From positions 281,179-345,178 of the forward strand of contig NZ_KB894530.1 of assembly GCF_000374465.1 (NCBI RefSeq): a stretch of DNA of 64,000 bases. Reading direction: 5' to 3'. The translations under genes and the position numbers were made by a program. Of this stretch, positions 47,909-58,422 are shown one piece after another (position 1 is the first letter of the stretch; each line of letters starts with the position of its first letter). Source of the stretch: Ahrensia kielensis DSM 5890 (GTDB lineage: Bacteria; Pseudomonadota; Alphaproteobacteria; Rhizobiales; Rhizobiaceae). The notes beneath the pieces were generated by a model that was not told the origin of the DNA, did no database searches, and worked only from the letters and a program-made list of their open reading frames with translations.

Positions 47909-49330
47909 ATGTCAGCCGTACCTAACCTGCTCGATCAGTTTGATATTTCAGAAGAACGCGTAAGAGCACTGGTCTCTAACGCACTTACCAAAGCTGATGA
48001 CGGCGAACTCTTTATGGAATATTCCGAAGGAGAAGTGCTTGGCTTTGATAATGGGCGTTTAAAAACCGGCTCATTCAACACATCGTCCGGCTTCGGGCTG
48101 CGCACTGTCGCTGGTGAGGCTGTCGGTTATGCTGAAAGTGATAATTTTTCAGAAGGTGCCCTTCTGCGTGCCGCAGATGCTGTAAGCGCTGTTACAGCCA
48201 ATCATTCAGGCACTTATTCCGACGCTCCGCAGCGCACAAACAAAAAGCTTTATGTTGATGGCAACCCAATTGGTGAGCCTTCATTCGAAACCAAAGTAAA
48301 GCTGCTACAAGACATTGATGCTTATGTTCGCGGCAAAGACGAACGTGTACGGCAGGTTTCTGCATCGCTTGCCGCCTCTTGGCAGGTTATCGAAATTCTG
48401 CGCGCCGATGGGCATTTGGCAAAAGACATACGCCCAATGGTGCGCGTTAATGTGTCAGTTATTGTTGGTGAAGGTGACCGGCAAGAAACCGGTTCGCATG
48501 GTATGGGCGGGCGGCAATTATTCGGTGATTTTATCGCAACCGATACATGGCAACAAGCATCAGATAATGCGCTGCGCCAAGCGCTGGTTAATCTTGAAGC
48601 GCGCCCTGCTCCAGCTGGTACAATGGATGTGGTGCTGGCCAATGGGTGGCCAGGTGTGATGCTGCATGAAGCTGTGGGCCATGGACTTGAAGGTGATTTC
48701 AATCGCAAAGGCACATCTGCTTTTGCAGGTCTTATGGGGCAGCAAGTTGCCGCTAAAGGCGTGACAGTGGTAGATGATGGCACGATTGATAATCGTCGCG
48801 GCTCATTATCCATTGATGATGAAGGCACTCCATCTGGTTATAATGTCCTGATTGAGGACGGCAAACTTGTTGGCTATATGCAAGACAGGCAAAATGCCCG
48901 CCTAATGGGCATGAAACCGACGGGCAATGGCCGCCGTCAATCTTATGCTCATGTGCCAATGCCGCGCATGACTAATACTTACATGCTTGCTGGCGACAAA
49001 ACTTCTGAAGAGATCATCTCATCGGTAAAGCGCGGCTTATATGCTGTGTCATTTGGAGGCGGACAGGTGGATATCACATCTGGTAAATTCGTCTTCGGCG
49101 CTACCGAAGCCTATATGATCGAGGATGGTAAAATCACTTATCCGGTCAAAGGTGCGATGATGATTGGTAACGGTCCTGATGCCATGCACCGCGTTTCAAT
49201 GGTCGGCAATGATCTTGCACTCGATAATGGCGTTGGCACTTGTGGTAAAGCTGGACAAGGTGTTCCCGTTGGCATTGGCCAGCCACATTTGCGCATGGAC
49301 CAGATGACGATTGGTGGCACCGAGGCTTAA
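47909..49330 (+). CDS. tldD: Metalloprotease TldD
   Basis: TldD, with TldE (PmbA), forms a zinc peptidase that degrades unfolded peptides and processes some modified peptides. The 473-residue protein has the zinc motif in MLHEAVGHGLEGD (HExxxH), FNTSSGFGLRTVAGEAVGYA at the N-terminus, and GGGQVDITSGKFVFGATEAY near the C-terminus. GGAG lies 8 bases before the ATG. No pmbA is in the window, which is usual because it lies elsewhere. Confidence 0.96.
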   Translation: MSAVPNLLDQFDISEERVRALVSNALTKADDGELFMEYSEGEVLGFDNGRLKTGSFNTSSGFGLRTVAGEAVGYAESDNFSEGALLRAADAVSAVTANHSGTYSDAPQRTNKKLYVDGNPIGEPSFETKVKLLQDIDAYVRGKDERVRQVSASLAASWQVIEILRADGHLAKDIRPMVRVNVSVIVGEGDRQETGSHGMGGRQLFGDFIATDTWQQASDNALRQALVNLEARPAPAGTMDVVLANGWPGVMLHEAVGHGLEGDFNRKGTSAFAGLMGQQVAAKGVTVVDDGTIDNRRGSLSIDDEGTPSGYNVLIEDGKLVGYMQDRQNARLMGMKPTGNGRRQSYAHVPMPRMTNTYMLAGDKTSEEIISSVKRGLYAVSFGGGQVDITSGKFVFGATEAYMIEDGKITYPVKGAMMIGNGPDAMHRVSMVGNDLALDNGVGTCGKAGQGVPVGIGQPHLRMDQMTIGGTEA

Positions 49331-49364
49331 GCCTTGGACCACACATTTGATAAGAGCGGCTTAC

Positions 49365-50117
49365 CTAGCGACGTATAAAAGGCGTTGAGCTTTTTGCGCC
49401 TTCTTTTAGCTGGCCATTCTCATCAAAATCATCGTCTGCGTTAAACGTAATCATTGGAAGCGTATCGAAATTGGTGACTAACTCAGCTTGAGCTTTAAGT
49501 GTTTTCTGCAATCGAGTTTCAAGCTCAACGAGACGGTCGCCGCGGTTATACCCATGTACCCGATGCGCAAAGACCGGTTTCAAAACATCAAAACCACAAT
49601 AGCGCAGCGTATATGCCGATGGCCAAAGCAACATATTGGCATCAGCCTCTTTGCCATGCGGAGCGCTTTCAAGTTCACTTGATCCGGTGGTCACGCAGAA
49701 CAGCGCTTTCTTGCCAAGACACATGCCATTGTCGAAACGCTCTTGGACATTATGAAGCGCGCCATGTGCCAAAACTCTATCAAACCACCCCTTTAGAATT
49801 GCAGGCGGCCCGAACCACCACATTGGGAAATGGAAAATGAGGCGATCGGCTTTTTTGATTTTTTCAATCTCAGCAGCAATTTGCGGTCGCAATTTGTTTT
49901 GTGCTGCAGCTTGCTCCTGCGCTTTTAGCGGATCAAAAGGGCCATCGTGATCAATGTAAAAATCAGCTCGCTCCGCAGGATCAAATCCCATGCGGTATAA
50001 ATCCGACCATAGAACTTCATCACCAAGTGCCTGAGCAGCGCTAGCAGATGCTGCGGCCCAATTGGCATTAAAGGATGTGACTTCTGGATGAGCAAGAATA
50101 ATGAGTGTGGTTGTCAA
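49365..50117 (-). CDS. NAD(P)H-quinone oxidoreductase-like flavoprotein
   Basis: The 250-residue flavodoxin-fold protein resembles the NQO1/MdaB/KefF group. TLIILAHPEVTSFNANW is the FMN/FAD phosphate-binding start, then DLYRMGFDPAERADFY, RLIFHFPMWWFGPPAILKGWFDRVLAHG and CVTTGSSELE, all typical. It may reduce quinones with two electrons. It is convergent with tldD, 34 bp apart. Confidence 0.86.
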   Translation of the reverse strand: MTTTLIILAHPEVTSFNANWAAASASAAQALGDEVLWSDLYRMGFDPAERADFYIDHDGPFDPLKAQEQAAAQNKLRPQIAAEIEKIKKADRLIFHFPMWWFGPPAILKGWFDRVLAHGALHNVQERFDNGMCLGKKALFCVTTGSSELESAPHGKEADANMLLWPSAYTLRYCGFDVLKPVFAHRVHGYNRGDRLVELETRLQKTLKAQAELVTNFDTLPMITFNADDDFDENGQLKEGAKSSTPFIRR

Positions 50118-50289
50118 ACGGCTCTCCTATCGAGCCGTTATTAACACTCGCCTATTCAAATGCAAATTTTCCTCACATTTATTCAGCCCCTTATGGGGTG
50201 ATTTTAGCGATTTGCTATAACGTACTCAAACATAGCATCTATAAAGTGAGATAGTGCACGCCCGACGAACGGACGCGCGACCTAATTAT

Positions 50290-50430
50290 CTACTTCTTTT
50301 TCGGCTGTGCATTCATCGGGGATGCAGCGCCTATCTTCAAACCGCCGCTTACAGGTGCTGCCGCAGCAGTCACTTTTTCCTTTTTAGGCTTTCGAGCTTC
50401 TTTGTTGCCGCGTATTTGACCTTTGGCCAT
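50290..50430 (-). CDS. Small basic conserved-looking protein (46 residues)
   Basis: A 46-codon frame starts at ATG 50430 with AGGA about 9 bases upstream and ends at 50290. The product begins MAKGQIRGNKEARKPKK, continues with an Ala-rich stretch, then GGLKIGAASPMN, and ends in PKKK. It is very basic and probably disordered. Short proteins with the same MAKGQ-RGNKE-KKPKK pattern occur in Rhizobiales genomes, to my recollection, with no function known. The opposite strand over this DNA has a longer frame but no support. Conservation should decide. Confidence 0.65.
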   Translation of the reverse strand: MAKGQIRGNKEARKPKKEKVTAAAAPVSGGLKIGAASPMNAQPKKK

Positions 50431-50565
50431 GGCAATATTCCTTTAAAAAACACCCGGATCGGGCACGCGAGAGCTTACACCCTGTCGTTGCCTCAAATAT
50501 GGAGGAATTGCGGCGAAGAAAAATATATGTAATTCGACATATCTGTTTCAAAGTGATGCTCAACC

Positions 50566-51258
50566 ATGACCTATGCTATACCGGCTCCAAGCCAACCAAC
50601 TCTTGTGATCAACGGTTCAGATGATCTGTTTCCAGCCAGACGCATTTATTGTATCGGCCGCAACTATGCCGAACATGCGCGCGAAATGGGCCATGACCCT
50701 GATAAGGCCCCACCATTTTTCTTTGAAAAACACCCCTCTTGCCTGCTTACAGGTGAAGGCCAACTGATTTTTCCATACCCTTCTGCGACACAAGATGTTC
50801 ACCATGAGATCGAGCTTGTTGTTGCTTTAAAAGCAGGCGGAAAAGATTTGAGTGCAGAAGAAGCCGATAAAGCGATCTTTGGTTATGCGGTTGGCGTTGA
50901 TCTCACCCGCCGCGATCTTCAAGCGGAAGCCAAGAAGCAAGGACGCCCATGGGCGGTCGCAAAATCTTTTGATTATTCTGCGCCCTGCTCCGCACTTACC
51001 TGCATCGACAATCCTAATGATATTGCAAACGCAAAAATCTGGCTCGATAGAAACGGCGAACGCGTACAGACAGGCACACTCGATCAGATGATCTGGTCTG
51101 TGCGCGATGCAATTGCCTATCTGTCGACTTTGTTTGAGTTGTTCCCTGGCGATCTTATTATGACCGGAACACCTGCTGGCGTTGGGCCTGTGGTGAGCGG
51201 TGATATATTGCAAGGCGGCGTAGAGGGCGTTGGAGAAGTTCAGTTCTTGGTCAAATAG
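50566..51258 (+). CDS. Fumarylacetoacetate hydrolase (FAH) family protein
   Basis: The 230-residue protein has the FAH fold: RRIYCIGRNYAEHAREMG, PFFFEKHPSCL, HHEIELVVAL with metal-binding Glu residues, GYAVGVDLTRRDLQ, KSFDYSAPCS, and LIMTGTPAGVGPV at the end. Members hydrolyse or decarboxylate 2-oxo acids such as acylpyruvates; the length fits the acylpyruvase (FAHD1/YcgM) type. It is followed by a strong terminator. Confidence 0.92.
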   Translation: MTYAIPAPSQPTLVINGSDDLFPARRIYCIGRNYAEHAREMGHDPDKAPPFFFEKHPSCLLTGEGQLIFPYPSATQDVHHEIELVVALKAGGKDLSAEEADKAIFGYAVGVDLTRRDLQAEAKKQGRPWAVAKSFDYSAPCSALTCIDNPNDIANAKIWLDRNGERVQTGTLDQMIWSVRDAIAYLSTLFELFPGDLIMTGTPAGVGPVVSGDILQGGVEGVGEVQFLVK

Positions 51259-51287
51259 GTCAACACTACAGCGCTAGCCCAATAGAA

Positions 51288-51311
51288 AATGGCCGCATAA
51301 GAGCGGCCATT
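51288..51311. terminator. Bidirectional rho-independent terminator
   Basis: A perfect 9-bp GC-rich stem (aatggccgc / gcggccatt) with loop ataaga, followed by atttgtttc. It lies between the convergent FAH and MHYT-GGDEF-EAL genes and can serve both. Confidence 0.82.
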
Positions 51312-51347
51312 ATTTGTTTCAGCATTCACTTGGCGAACAAAGCCGCA

Positions 51348-53447
51348 TCAAGCGATGGCTTTAAGTGTCACCACATTCGTTTTTGCTGCTTCCTCGAAAT
51401 AGTCAGTCCAAAGGCCATCACGAATTTGCTGCGCTAAAAGGTCTACAAACATATTGTTTGGCATTGGCTTTCCAAACAGGAACCCTTGAACCAACTGACA
51501 GCCTTCATTGCTCAAAGCAGACAAATGCGCCTCTGTTTCAACACCTTCGGCAAGCACAGGTATTTTCAAGCTGTTGCCCAAAATCATTGTTGATTTCAAA
51601 ATCGCTGCAGAATGTTCGTTATGATCAATGTCTTTGATAAACTCGCGGTCAATCTTGATCTTATCGAATGGAAAATTGTGCAATGTAGCCAGTGTGGAAT
51701 AGCCAGTACCATAATCATCCATAGCAATCAGCACGCCGAGTGCCTTCAATTTCTTGATGATTTTTAGTGCTTGTGAAGCATCTCCAATAATACCGCTTTC
51801 TGTCACTTCTAGTTCAAGACGTGATGGCTCCAAGCCTGTTTCGTCCAGAACGTCCTTTACGATATCTGCGAATGAAGGATCGGCAAGTTGTTTGGCTGCA
51901 ACATTGACCGCGACTTTAATCGGCACACTCCATTTTGAGGCAACAGTACACGCTTCTCTTAGCACCCAAGTGCCAAGCTCATTGATGAAACCTGTTTCTT
52001 CCGCAATTGGAATGAACACATCGGGCGTAACGTTGCCGCGCGCAGGGTTATGCCAACGCAGCAGCGCTTCAACACCGGTAATTTTACGTGTTTTAGCGTC
52101 ATTTTGAAGCTGATAATGAACCGTTAGCTCTTCATTCTCGATTGCAGAGGCAAGCGCTGTCGCCAAGGTTGCACGCTCTCTATTGGCGCTATCCATAGCT
52201 TTGTTATACCCAACAACACAATCTTTACCGCTGCTCTTGGCGTGATACATCGCCAAATCAGCCTGCTCGAGCAATTTGATCGGGTTTTCACTATCCCAAG
52301 GGAACATTGAAAAGCCGAGGCTGGCTTTTGTTGAAATATCGGCATCATTCCACATAATGGGCTGACGTATCGCCCTCAAAATACGTTCTGCAAATTCGGA
52401 AGCATCATTTTTGTCAGAGACGCCCGACTTGAGTGCAACAAACTCATCACCGCCAAAGCGACCAATCATTTCACCGGGCTGAAGATTTTGTGAGACATTC
52501 GTGCTGATAGTTTTAAGTAAGTGGTCGCCTGCGGCATGGCCATGAACATCATTGATGCTCTTAAAGCGGTCCAAATCAATACCTACCACTGCAACGCCAT
52601 GATTTTCTGGCAATGGCGCCAAGATAAAATCTTTCAGGTATTTTTCGCATCCGTGGCGGTTTGGAATGCCCGTCAAAGGATCATGTAGCGCAAGGTATTT
52701 ATAATGCTCAGATGTTGCGCTTTCATTCTTCATATCAATCATGCTGGTAATGAATGTCGTTAGGTACAAACATCCCATTAGAACGATAATACCTGAACCA
52801 AGCGCAGCATCAGAAACGAGCTTTTCAACTTCAATGTTCATATTGGCAGGTATGAGCGTTAAACCGCTCATACTCGTAAAATGCATCGAAGCAACAGCAA
52901 CAACAAAGGCGGCTGCGCTCCAGTAATTGTAGTGTTTTGTGATTTTTCTAGCCGTTATGGATACGCAAGCTACGCCGACAAATACACCAAGCACAATCGA
53001 AGCGATCACAGTGGCAGTGTCCCATTGTATGCCGCCTTGGATCTTCATTGCGGACATACCTGTATAGTGCATCACACTAACACCTAAGCCTAAGACAGCA
53101 CCGCCAAGTTCAATAAGCACAGAATTTGATTTTCGTGATGCAATCGCAAAACCAAGCATTGTTGTGCAAACGACAATAATCAAAGAGGCAATTGTGAGCG
53201 TCAGATCATAGCCGAGAATAAGATCACTCTTATAGGCCAGCATGGCAACGAAATGCGTACTCCAAATGGTGCCGCCACCAATCATGCCGGCCAATATCAA
53301 CCAAAGCCGCTGGATTTCATTTCTGGTATCTCGTGCCCGTTCAAACAGGCGTACAGTCACAATCGATCCAATCAATAGGATAACGACTGCACACGCCAAT
53401 AAAATTGGATCATGAAGGTATACGACACAGTTGAAAAGTTTTTGCAT
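51348..53447 (-). CDS. MHYT-GGDEF-EAL c-di-GMP signalling protein
   Basis: The 699-residue membrane protein has an MHYT sensor domain (seven helices) with motifs STHFVAML near residue 64, VMHYTGMSAM near 127 and SMHFTSMSG near 187, which may bind copper and sense a gas such as O2, CO or NO. It continues with a GGDEF domain with intact GRFGGDEF (near 327) and an EAL domain with intact EALLRW (near 464) and DDYGTGYS (near 578). Both activities look possible. The start at 53447 is chosen for the membrane helix right after it; a longer reading adds 32 polar residues. Confidence 0.94.
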   Translation of the reverse strand: MQKLFNCVVYLHDPILLACAVVILLIGSIVTVRLFERARDTRNEIQRLWLILAGMIGGGTIWSTHFVAMLAYKSDLILGYDLTLTIASLIIVVCTTMLGFAIASRKSNSVLIELGGAVLGLGVSVMHYTGMSAMKIQGGIQWDTATVIASIVLGVFVGVACVSITARKITKHYNYWSAAAFVVAVASMHFTSMSGLTLIPANMNIEVEKLVSDAALGSGIIVLMGCLYLTTFITSMIDMKNESATSEHYKYLALHDPLTGIPNRHGCEKYLKDFILAPLPENHGVAVVGIDLDRFKSINDVHGHAAGDHLLKTISTNVSQNLQPGEMIGRFGGDEFVALKSGVSDKNDASEFAERILRAIRQPIMWNDADISTKASLGFSMFPWDSENPIKLLEQADLAMYHAKSSGKDCVVGYNKAMDSANRERATLATALASAIENEELTVHYQLQNDAKTRKITGVEALLRWHNPARGNVTPDVFIPIAEETGFINELGTWVLREACTVASKWSVPIKVAVNVAAKQLADPSFADIVKDVLDETGLEPSRLELEVTESGIIGDASQALKIIKKLKALGVLIAMDDYGTGYSTLATLHNFPFDKIKIDREFIKDIDHNEHSAAILKSTMILGNSLKIPVLAEGVETEAHLSALSNEGCQLVQGFLFGKPMPNNMFVDLLAQQIRDGLWTDYFEEAAKTNVVTLKAIA

Positions 53448-53743
53448 AAATCCACCGCTTTGTTTCGTGTGCTGTGGAGTGTTTCTAGTAAATTCAATGT
53501 TAAAAACGGACGCAAGTTCTTCTAAACTGTGCACAGATGGCACTCAAAAGGGCCGGATAAAGAATACTATAGTTGATGAACGTTTAAGAGAACCACTCAA
53601 ATACAAGACAATGGTGCTAAGCCCGCGCTTTCTCTGCAATGCATCATAATATTTTAAAATGTCAGTAGAATTGCCGCTTTTATATAACGTGTAATTGTTT
53701 TGTGGCCTTAAGCACCTAAATAAGCAGCTCTAAGGGGACACGC
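53448..53743. promoter_or_regulatory. Divergent promoter region
   Basis: About 296 bp lie between the MHYT protein gene and the ABC ATPase gene. No coding frame is supported. It must hold both promoters; I see no operator worth naming. Confidence 0.45.
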
Positions 53744-54682
53744 ATGAACAATAACGCTGATATTCTGATCGACATCAAAAATATTACAAAGAAATATGAC
53801 AACGGCTTCACAGCGCTGGATGATGTGAGCCTGCAAATTAAGAAGGGCGAAATCATTGCCCTTCTCGGCCCAAATGGTGCGGGTAAGACAACGCTTATTT
53901 CTACCATTTGCGGCATTATAACACCGACATCCGGTAGCATTAGTGTGGGTGGTTTTGATACATTAAAAGATTACCGCGACACACGCAAAATGATTGGCCT
54001 TGTTCCGCAAGAACTAACGACCGATGCTTTTGAAACTGTGTTTGATACTGTGTCATTCACGCGCGGTCTTTTTGGCAAGCCGCGTGATAATTCAATCATT
54101 GAGAAAATACTGAAAGATCTTTCTCTTTGGGACAAAAAAGACAACAAGCTGCGCGAATTATCTGGCGGCATGAAGCGCCGCGTTTTGATTGCCAAAGCTT
54201 TGTCGCACGAACCAGACATTTTATTCCTTGATGAGCCAACAGCAGGTGTTGACGTCGAGCTGCGTAAAGATATGTGGAACGTTATGCGTGCGCTTTCAAA
54301 AACCGGCGTCACCATCATTTTGACCACCCACTATATTGAAGAAGCAGAAGAAATGGCGGACCGTATCGGCGTTATTTCCAAAGGGCGTATATTGCTGGTG
54401 GAGCAAACCTCAGAACTCATGCGCAAACTTGGTCATAAGGAAATGATCGTTGAGATTAGCGAACCGCTGGATACGCTACCTGCTTCGCTTCAAGCATTTG
54501 ATTTGACTTTGTCTGATGATCGCAAATTTATTACTTATTCTTACAACGCCAACCAAGAGCATCCAGGGATTACACGCCTGCTCAAGGCTCTCATCGATGC
54601 AGACATACGTACAACCGACATATCAACGAAGCAAAGTTCGCTTGAAGATATTTTCGTCAACTTGGTGAGGGACGCAGCATGA
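53744..54682 (+). CDS. ABC-2 exporter ATP-binding protein (YadG-like)
   Basis: The 312-residue ATPase has Walker [13 protein letters not shown]-loop VPQEL, signature LSGGMKRR, Walker [13 protein letters not shown], and the switch His in TTHYIEE. The C-terminal 80 residues form the extra domain of the YadG/DrrA type. It overlaps the permease gene by 4 bp (ATGA). The substrate is unknown. AAGGGG lies before the ATG. Confidence 0.92.
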   Translation: MNNNADILIDIKNITKKYDNGFTALDDVSLQIKKGEIIALLGPNGAGKTTLISTICGIITPTSGSISVGGFDTLKDYRDTRKMIGLVPQELTTDAFETVFDTVSFTRGLFGKPRDNSIIEKILKDLSLWDKKDNKLRELSGGMKRRVLIAKALSHEPDILFLDEPTAGVDVELRKDMWNVMRALSKTGVTIILTTHYIEEAEEMADRIGVISKGRILLVEQTSELMRKLGHKEMIVEISEPLDTLPASLQAFDLTLSDDRKFITYSYNANQEHPGITRLLKALIDADIRTTDISTKQSSLEDIFVNLVRDAA

Positions 54683-55440
54683 ACATTCACGCGATATCTT
54701 CAATTTACAGATTTGAAATGAACCGCATGTGGCGCACGATGGGCCAATCCATTGTTTCGCCAGTTATATCAACATCACTGTACTTCATTGTATTTGGGGC
54801 TGCTATTGGCCGTCAGATGGGCGAAATTGATGGCATTTCTTATGGTGCATTCCTCGTGCCGGGCTTAGTCATGCTCTCCTTGCTGACACAATCCGTATCG
54901 AATGCAGCATTCGGCATCTATTTTCCGAAATTCACCGGCACGATCTATGAAATACTTTCAGCGCCGGTTTCAGCATTGGAAATTGTCATCGGCTATGTTG
55001 GCGCCGCAGCAACCAAGTCGCTGATCCTTGGCGTAATCATCATGCTGACAGCAACATTATTCGTGGACTTGAAAATCGCACATCCATTTTGGATGCTGTT
55101 TTTCCTCGTGCTTACAGCAACTACATTTTCGCTGCTCGGCTTTATAATCGGAATCTGGGCTGATGGCTTTGATCAATTGCAAATCGTGCCGCTTTTAATC
55201 ATTACGCCACTGACATTTCTGGGCGGAAGCTTTTATTCCATCAAAATGTTGCCGGAGTTTTGGCAAACTGTAACGCTTGCCAATCCCGTGCTTTATCTTG
55301 TTTCCGGTTTCCGGTGGAGCTTTTATGAGATTTCAGATGTGAGCCCAGGAATTTCAATCGCAATGATTTTAGTATTCCTGAGCCTGTGTGCCGGTATAGT
55401 CTATTGGATATTCAAAACCGGTTACCGTATCAAAAGTTAA
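54679..55440 (+). CDS. ABC-2 exporter permease (YadH-like)
   Basis: The 253-residue membrane protein has about six helices and the ABC-2 pattern: [29 protein letters not shown], then [39 protein letters not shown] and [19 protein letters not shown]. It forms an exporter with the ATPase upstream. Its stop codon overlaps the stop of the convergent gene (shared TTAA). Confidence 0.92.
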   Translation: MNIHAISSIYRFEMNRMWRTMGQSIVSPVISTSLYFIVFGAAIGRQMGEIDGISYGAFLVPGLVMLSLLTQSVSNAAFGIYFPKFTGTIYEILSAPVSALEIVIGYVGAAATKSLILGVIIMLTATLFVDLKIAHPFWMLFFLVLTATTFSLLGFIIGIWADGFDQLQIVPLLIITPLTFLGGSFYSIKMLPEFWQTVTLANPVLYLVSGFRWSFYEISDVSPGISIAMILVFLSLCAGIVYWIFKTGYRIKS

Positions 55441-55991
55441 GCTGCTTGCGCTTGGCCGTTGACCGCGTTTTCAACGGCCTTTCGTGCCCACTGCTTGATT
55501 TCTTCTTCAAGCTGCTCGTTATGTTTGCGAAGTTCTTCAACTTCACTATCAACTTTATCACGTTCTGCCTGATGGATTGCATCAAGCTCAGCTTTGAGTT
55601 TTTTGTTCTCTTCGATGAGAGATTCTTTATCGTTACCGCTCATCATGTCGATTGTATTTTCAAGCGAGGCAAAACGTGATGCGGTCTTGCTCTGAAACTG
55701 TGTAAATGCCGCGATAGCATCTTCACTGTTTCCAATAGATGCGCTGGCTCCAGCCTTAGGCATTGTGAAAATGGCTGCGATAGAAAAGATTGCAAAGGTT
55801 GCAACCGGAATAGCGGTGAGTGATCCGAGCATCGGTGCCAAGCCCATATGGCCGACATCAAAAGTTGCCGCAAACAAAACAGTTGCGCTCAAGACAGATG
55901 ATACGCTGAAAACTTTATGAAGCAGTGGTCCCAGCCCACCCTTTTTCTTTTCATCTTTCGTTACAGTTTCTGCTTTTTTATTCGCGGTCAT
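55437..55991 (-). CDS. Membrane-anchored coiled-coil protein, unknown function
   Basis: I do not recognise a family for this 184-residue protein. After a basic N-terminus come two hydrophobic segments (about 28-48 and 52-75), then a polar stretch, and from about residue 95 to 170 a continuous coiled coil ([35 protein letters not shown]). It is probably an inner-membrane protein with a cytoplasmic rod. GGGAA sits 6 bases before the ATG. It is convergent with the YadH-like gene and the stop codons overlap. Confidence 0.7.
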   Translation of the reverse strand: MTANKKAETVTKDEKKKGGLGPLLHKVFSVSSVLSATVLFAATFDVGHMGLAPMLGSLTAIPVATFAIFSIAAIFTMPKAGASASIGNSEDAIAAFTQFQSKTASRFASLENTIDMMSGNDKESLIEENKKLKAELDAIHQAERDKVDSEVEELRKHNEQLEEEIKQWARKAVENAVNGQAQAA

Positions 55992-56176
55992 CTACGATTC
56001 CCCAGACAGTGCGGCACGATGGCCGACTGACAAAATCAATGTCGATTATTTAACATACCGCATATTGTTAGGCTTAGCGGTTATGAGCACGCATCATGCT
56101 TCTCTTCAGAGGCTCATCGTCAACTTAAGATAGTGGGGTTTATGAAGCGTTAACCATGGCTTTGATGAACGTTGAA

Positions 56177-56797
56177 TTATGGATAAAAACGCGTTTTATC
56201 CCAAACTGCATTTGCATCCTGACGGCTAAAGATAATTCGGTCATGAAGCCTGAACATGCCGTCTTTCCAAAACTCAATATAGGTCGGAATAATACGAATG
56301 CCGCTCCAATGTTCTGGACGGGGAATTTCGCCAATGGCGAATTTGGCGGTGTATTTGGCGACTTCTTTTTCAAGAGCAAATCGGCTCTCCAGTGGACGTG
56401 ACTGCTTGGATGCCCATGCACCGATGCGGCTGCCGCGCGCACGCGACTTATAATAATCGTCGGCCTCCTGGTCCGTAACGATTTCAATTTCGCCGCGCAC
56501 CCTCACCTGCCTGCGCAAGCTTTTCCAATGAAAGCACATCGCTGCCTTTTTCTGACCAATGATTTCTTCGCCCTTTTGGCTTTCAAAGTTGGTATAGAAA
56601 ACGAAACCGCGCTCATCGAACCCTTTGAGCAGAACCATACGCACATTCGGCAAACCATCGGCATCAACACTTGCAAGTGCGGTCGCATTTGGATCATTTG
56701 GTTCAGACTTTTCAGCCTCAGACAACCATTCTTGAAATGTCACAAAAGGATCGGTTGCCTCTGAAATGTCACGACTTGTTAACTTAGTATCAGTCAT
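56177..56797 (-). CDS. pdxH: Pyridoxamine 5'-phosphate oxidase
   Basis: PdxH makes pyridoxal 5'-phosphate with FMN. The 206-residue protein has [48 protein letters not shown], and the C-terminal [14 protein letters not shown], SxR-rich [17 protein letters not shown]. Length and motifs are standard. AAGG precedes the ATG. It is divergent from the lipoprotein gene, with only 36 bp between starts. Confidence 0.95.
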   Translation of the reverse strand: MTDTKLTSRDISEATDPFVTFQEWLSEAEKSEPNDPNATALASVDADGLPNVRMVLLKGFDERGFVFYTNFESQKGEEIIGQKKAAMCFHWKSLRRQVRVRGEIEIVTDQEADDYYKSRARGSRIGAWASKQSRPLESRFALEKEVAKYTAKFAIGEIPRPEHWSGIRIIPTYIEFWKDGMFRLHDRIIFSRQDANAVWDKTRFYP

Positions 56798-56833
56798 ACT
56801 TAACCTTGGACTTATTATGGGTTATTGCGAGTA

Positions 56834-57328
56834 ATGCTATCCACACATACATGTGATCTATTGTCGGCGAAGGTCAAGGTTTCGATTGTACCTGCGGCAA
56901 TATTGTGCGTTGTGAGCATGCTCTCGGGATGCGCTATTGGCACCAATGCGATTGACGATGCGCTTACAACGTCCTCCATTTCCATCGCAGACAGCACGCC
57001 CACCATTTCAAACGATCCGTTCAGCAAAATCGACTCTCAAACAGATGCCGCAACATCCGATAAATTGCTGGATGAAGATACAATACGTTTAGCTGTGACA
57101 GCTGCAGACATGTCGAAGGTGAAAACCGAAGGACTATCTTGGGCCAATGAAGCGACAGGGTCTTCTGGCAACATTACGAATATTGCACAGCGCGAAGAAT
57201 CTGGCCAAACTTGTCGCAGCTTTAATGCAACGCGCACCTCTTATGATGGGGTAACATTATACCGAGGTGCCGTTTGTCTTGACAAAAAATCGGGCTGGTG
57301 GACGCGTTCACTCGCACCGCTTAGTTAG
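56834..57328 (+). CDS. RT0821/Lpp0805-type surface lipoprotein
   Basis: The 164-residue protein has a hydrophobic segment with lipobox (SMLSGC), so it should be a lipoprotein. The C-terminal domain shows the 17-kDa antigen-like pattern: LSWANEATGSSGNITNI, then GQTCRSFNATRTSYDGVTLYRGAVCLDKKSGWW with two cysteines. Proteins of this type lie next to a dnaJ-like gene in Rhizobiales, as here. The ATG at 56834 is likely, but another start inside is possible because the segment before the helix is long. Confidence 0.78.
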   Translation: MLSTHTCDLLSAKVKVSIVPAAILCVVSMLSGCAIGTNAIDDALTTSSISIADSTPTISNDPFSKIDSQTDAATSDKLLDEDTIRLAVTAADMSKVKTEGLSWANEATGSSGNITNIAQREESGQTCRSFNATRTSYDGVTLYRGAVCLDKKSGWWTRSLAPLS

Positions 57329-57413
57329 TTGGATTTGTAAGATGCACTGGAATTTTATGCGGACTACCTCCATATAGAATGTGAAGTGTTTACAAAAAAG
57401 CGAGTAATTGTCG

Positions 57414-58334
57414 ATGCGTGATCCATACGCAGTTCTAGGTGTGTCAAAAAGCGCAACAGCTGGCGAGATCAAATCCGCCTTCCGTACGCTTGCGAAAAAA
57501 TACCATCCAGATGCCAATAAAGATGACCCAAAAGCAAAAGAGCGTTTTAGCGAAATCTCTTCGGCCTATGAAATTCTAGGCGATGAAAGCAAACGCAAGC
57601 AGTTTGATCGCGGTGAAATAGATAGTGACGGCAGAGAAACCCACGGCTTTGGCGGTGGCGGCGATCCTTTTGGCGGGTTCCGTCAACGCGGCGGATCTGG
57701 CGGCGCTGGGTTTGACCCCGAAGATATTTTGAAAACTATGTTTGGCGGCGGCTCTGCGCGTGGTGGTTTTGGCGGCGCAGATCCATTTGGTAGCGCACGC
57801 CCACGTCAACGCCAGGCCCAACCACAAAAAGGCAAAGACATTGAAGTTTCGCTTCCTGTCACTGCCAGCGACATTCTAAATGACGGAAAAGCGAAGCTCA
57901 AACTGCCGGACGGTCGCACTGTTGCTGTGACTATTCCCGTTGGCGTTGAAAATGGTCAAGTCATCCGCTTGAAAGGTCAAGGACATGCTTCACCAACGGG
58001 GCACCGCGGCGACATTTTAGCAAAAGTTGCTTTCAAAACGGAAAATGGCGTTCGAATTGAAGGCCCTCATGTTGTGATGGATGTTGATGTTCCTCTTGCA
58101 ACAGCAGTAATGGGTGGAAAAGTCACTGTTGCAACGCCTCAGGGCAAAATTGCCTTAAAAGTTGCTCCTTGGTCCAATTCTGGCACTGCAATGCGCCTTA
58201 AAGGGCGTGGTTTGCCTAAAAAAGCCAATGGAAACGGTGATTTGATCGCAATTTTGCGCATCCTGATGGATGATAATGACCGCACAGCGCTCGAAACTAT
58301 ATTCGATAGACGCAATGAAACGGTGGAACCTTAA
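57414..58334 (+). CDS. DnaJ/CbpA-family co-chaperone
   Basis: The 306-residue protein has a J-domain ([38 protein letters not shown] present), a Gly/Phe-rich linker of about 75 residues, and a C-terminal DnaJ substrate domain ([24 protein letters not shown]). The zinc-finger cysteines of true DnaJ are absent, so it is a class B (CbpA-like) co-chaperone. The ATG at 57414 is preferred over a TTG two codons upstream. Confidence 0.93.
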   Translation: MRDPYAVLGVSKSATAGEIKSAFRTLAKKYHPDANKDDPKAKERFSEISSAYEILGDESKRKQFDRGEIDSDGRETHGFGGGGDPFGGFRQRGGSGGAGFDPEDILKTMFGGGSARGGFGGADPFGSARPRQRQAQPQKGKDIEVSLPVTASDILNDGKAKLKLPDGRTVAVTIPVGVENGQVIRLKGQGHASPTGHRGDILAKVAFKTENGVRIEGPHVVMDVDVPLATAVMGGKVTVATPQGKIALKVAPWSNSGTAMRLKGRGLPKKANGNGDLIAILRILMDDNDRTALETIFDRRNETVEP

Positions 58335-58422
58335 CGTAAATACTTGAACCTGCTTGATGCTTTGGAATCTCTATGCGATATGCTCCTCAATTCTTAAACA
58401 ATTGACATAGCAGGAGAACCGC

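Noticed and set aside
50254-50532. A 92-codon plus-strand frame over the small basic protein gene
   Set aside because: It lacks a start signal and resemblance, while the minus-strand 46-codon frame has both a good ribosome site and a plausible sequence pattern.
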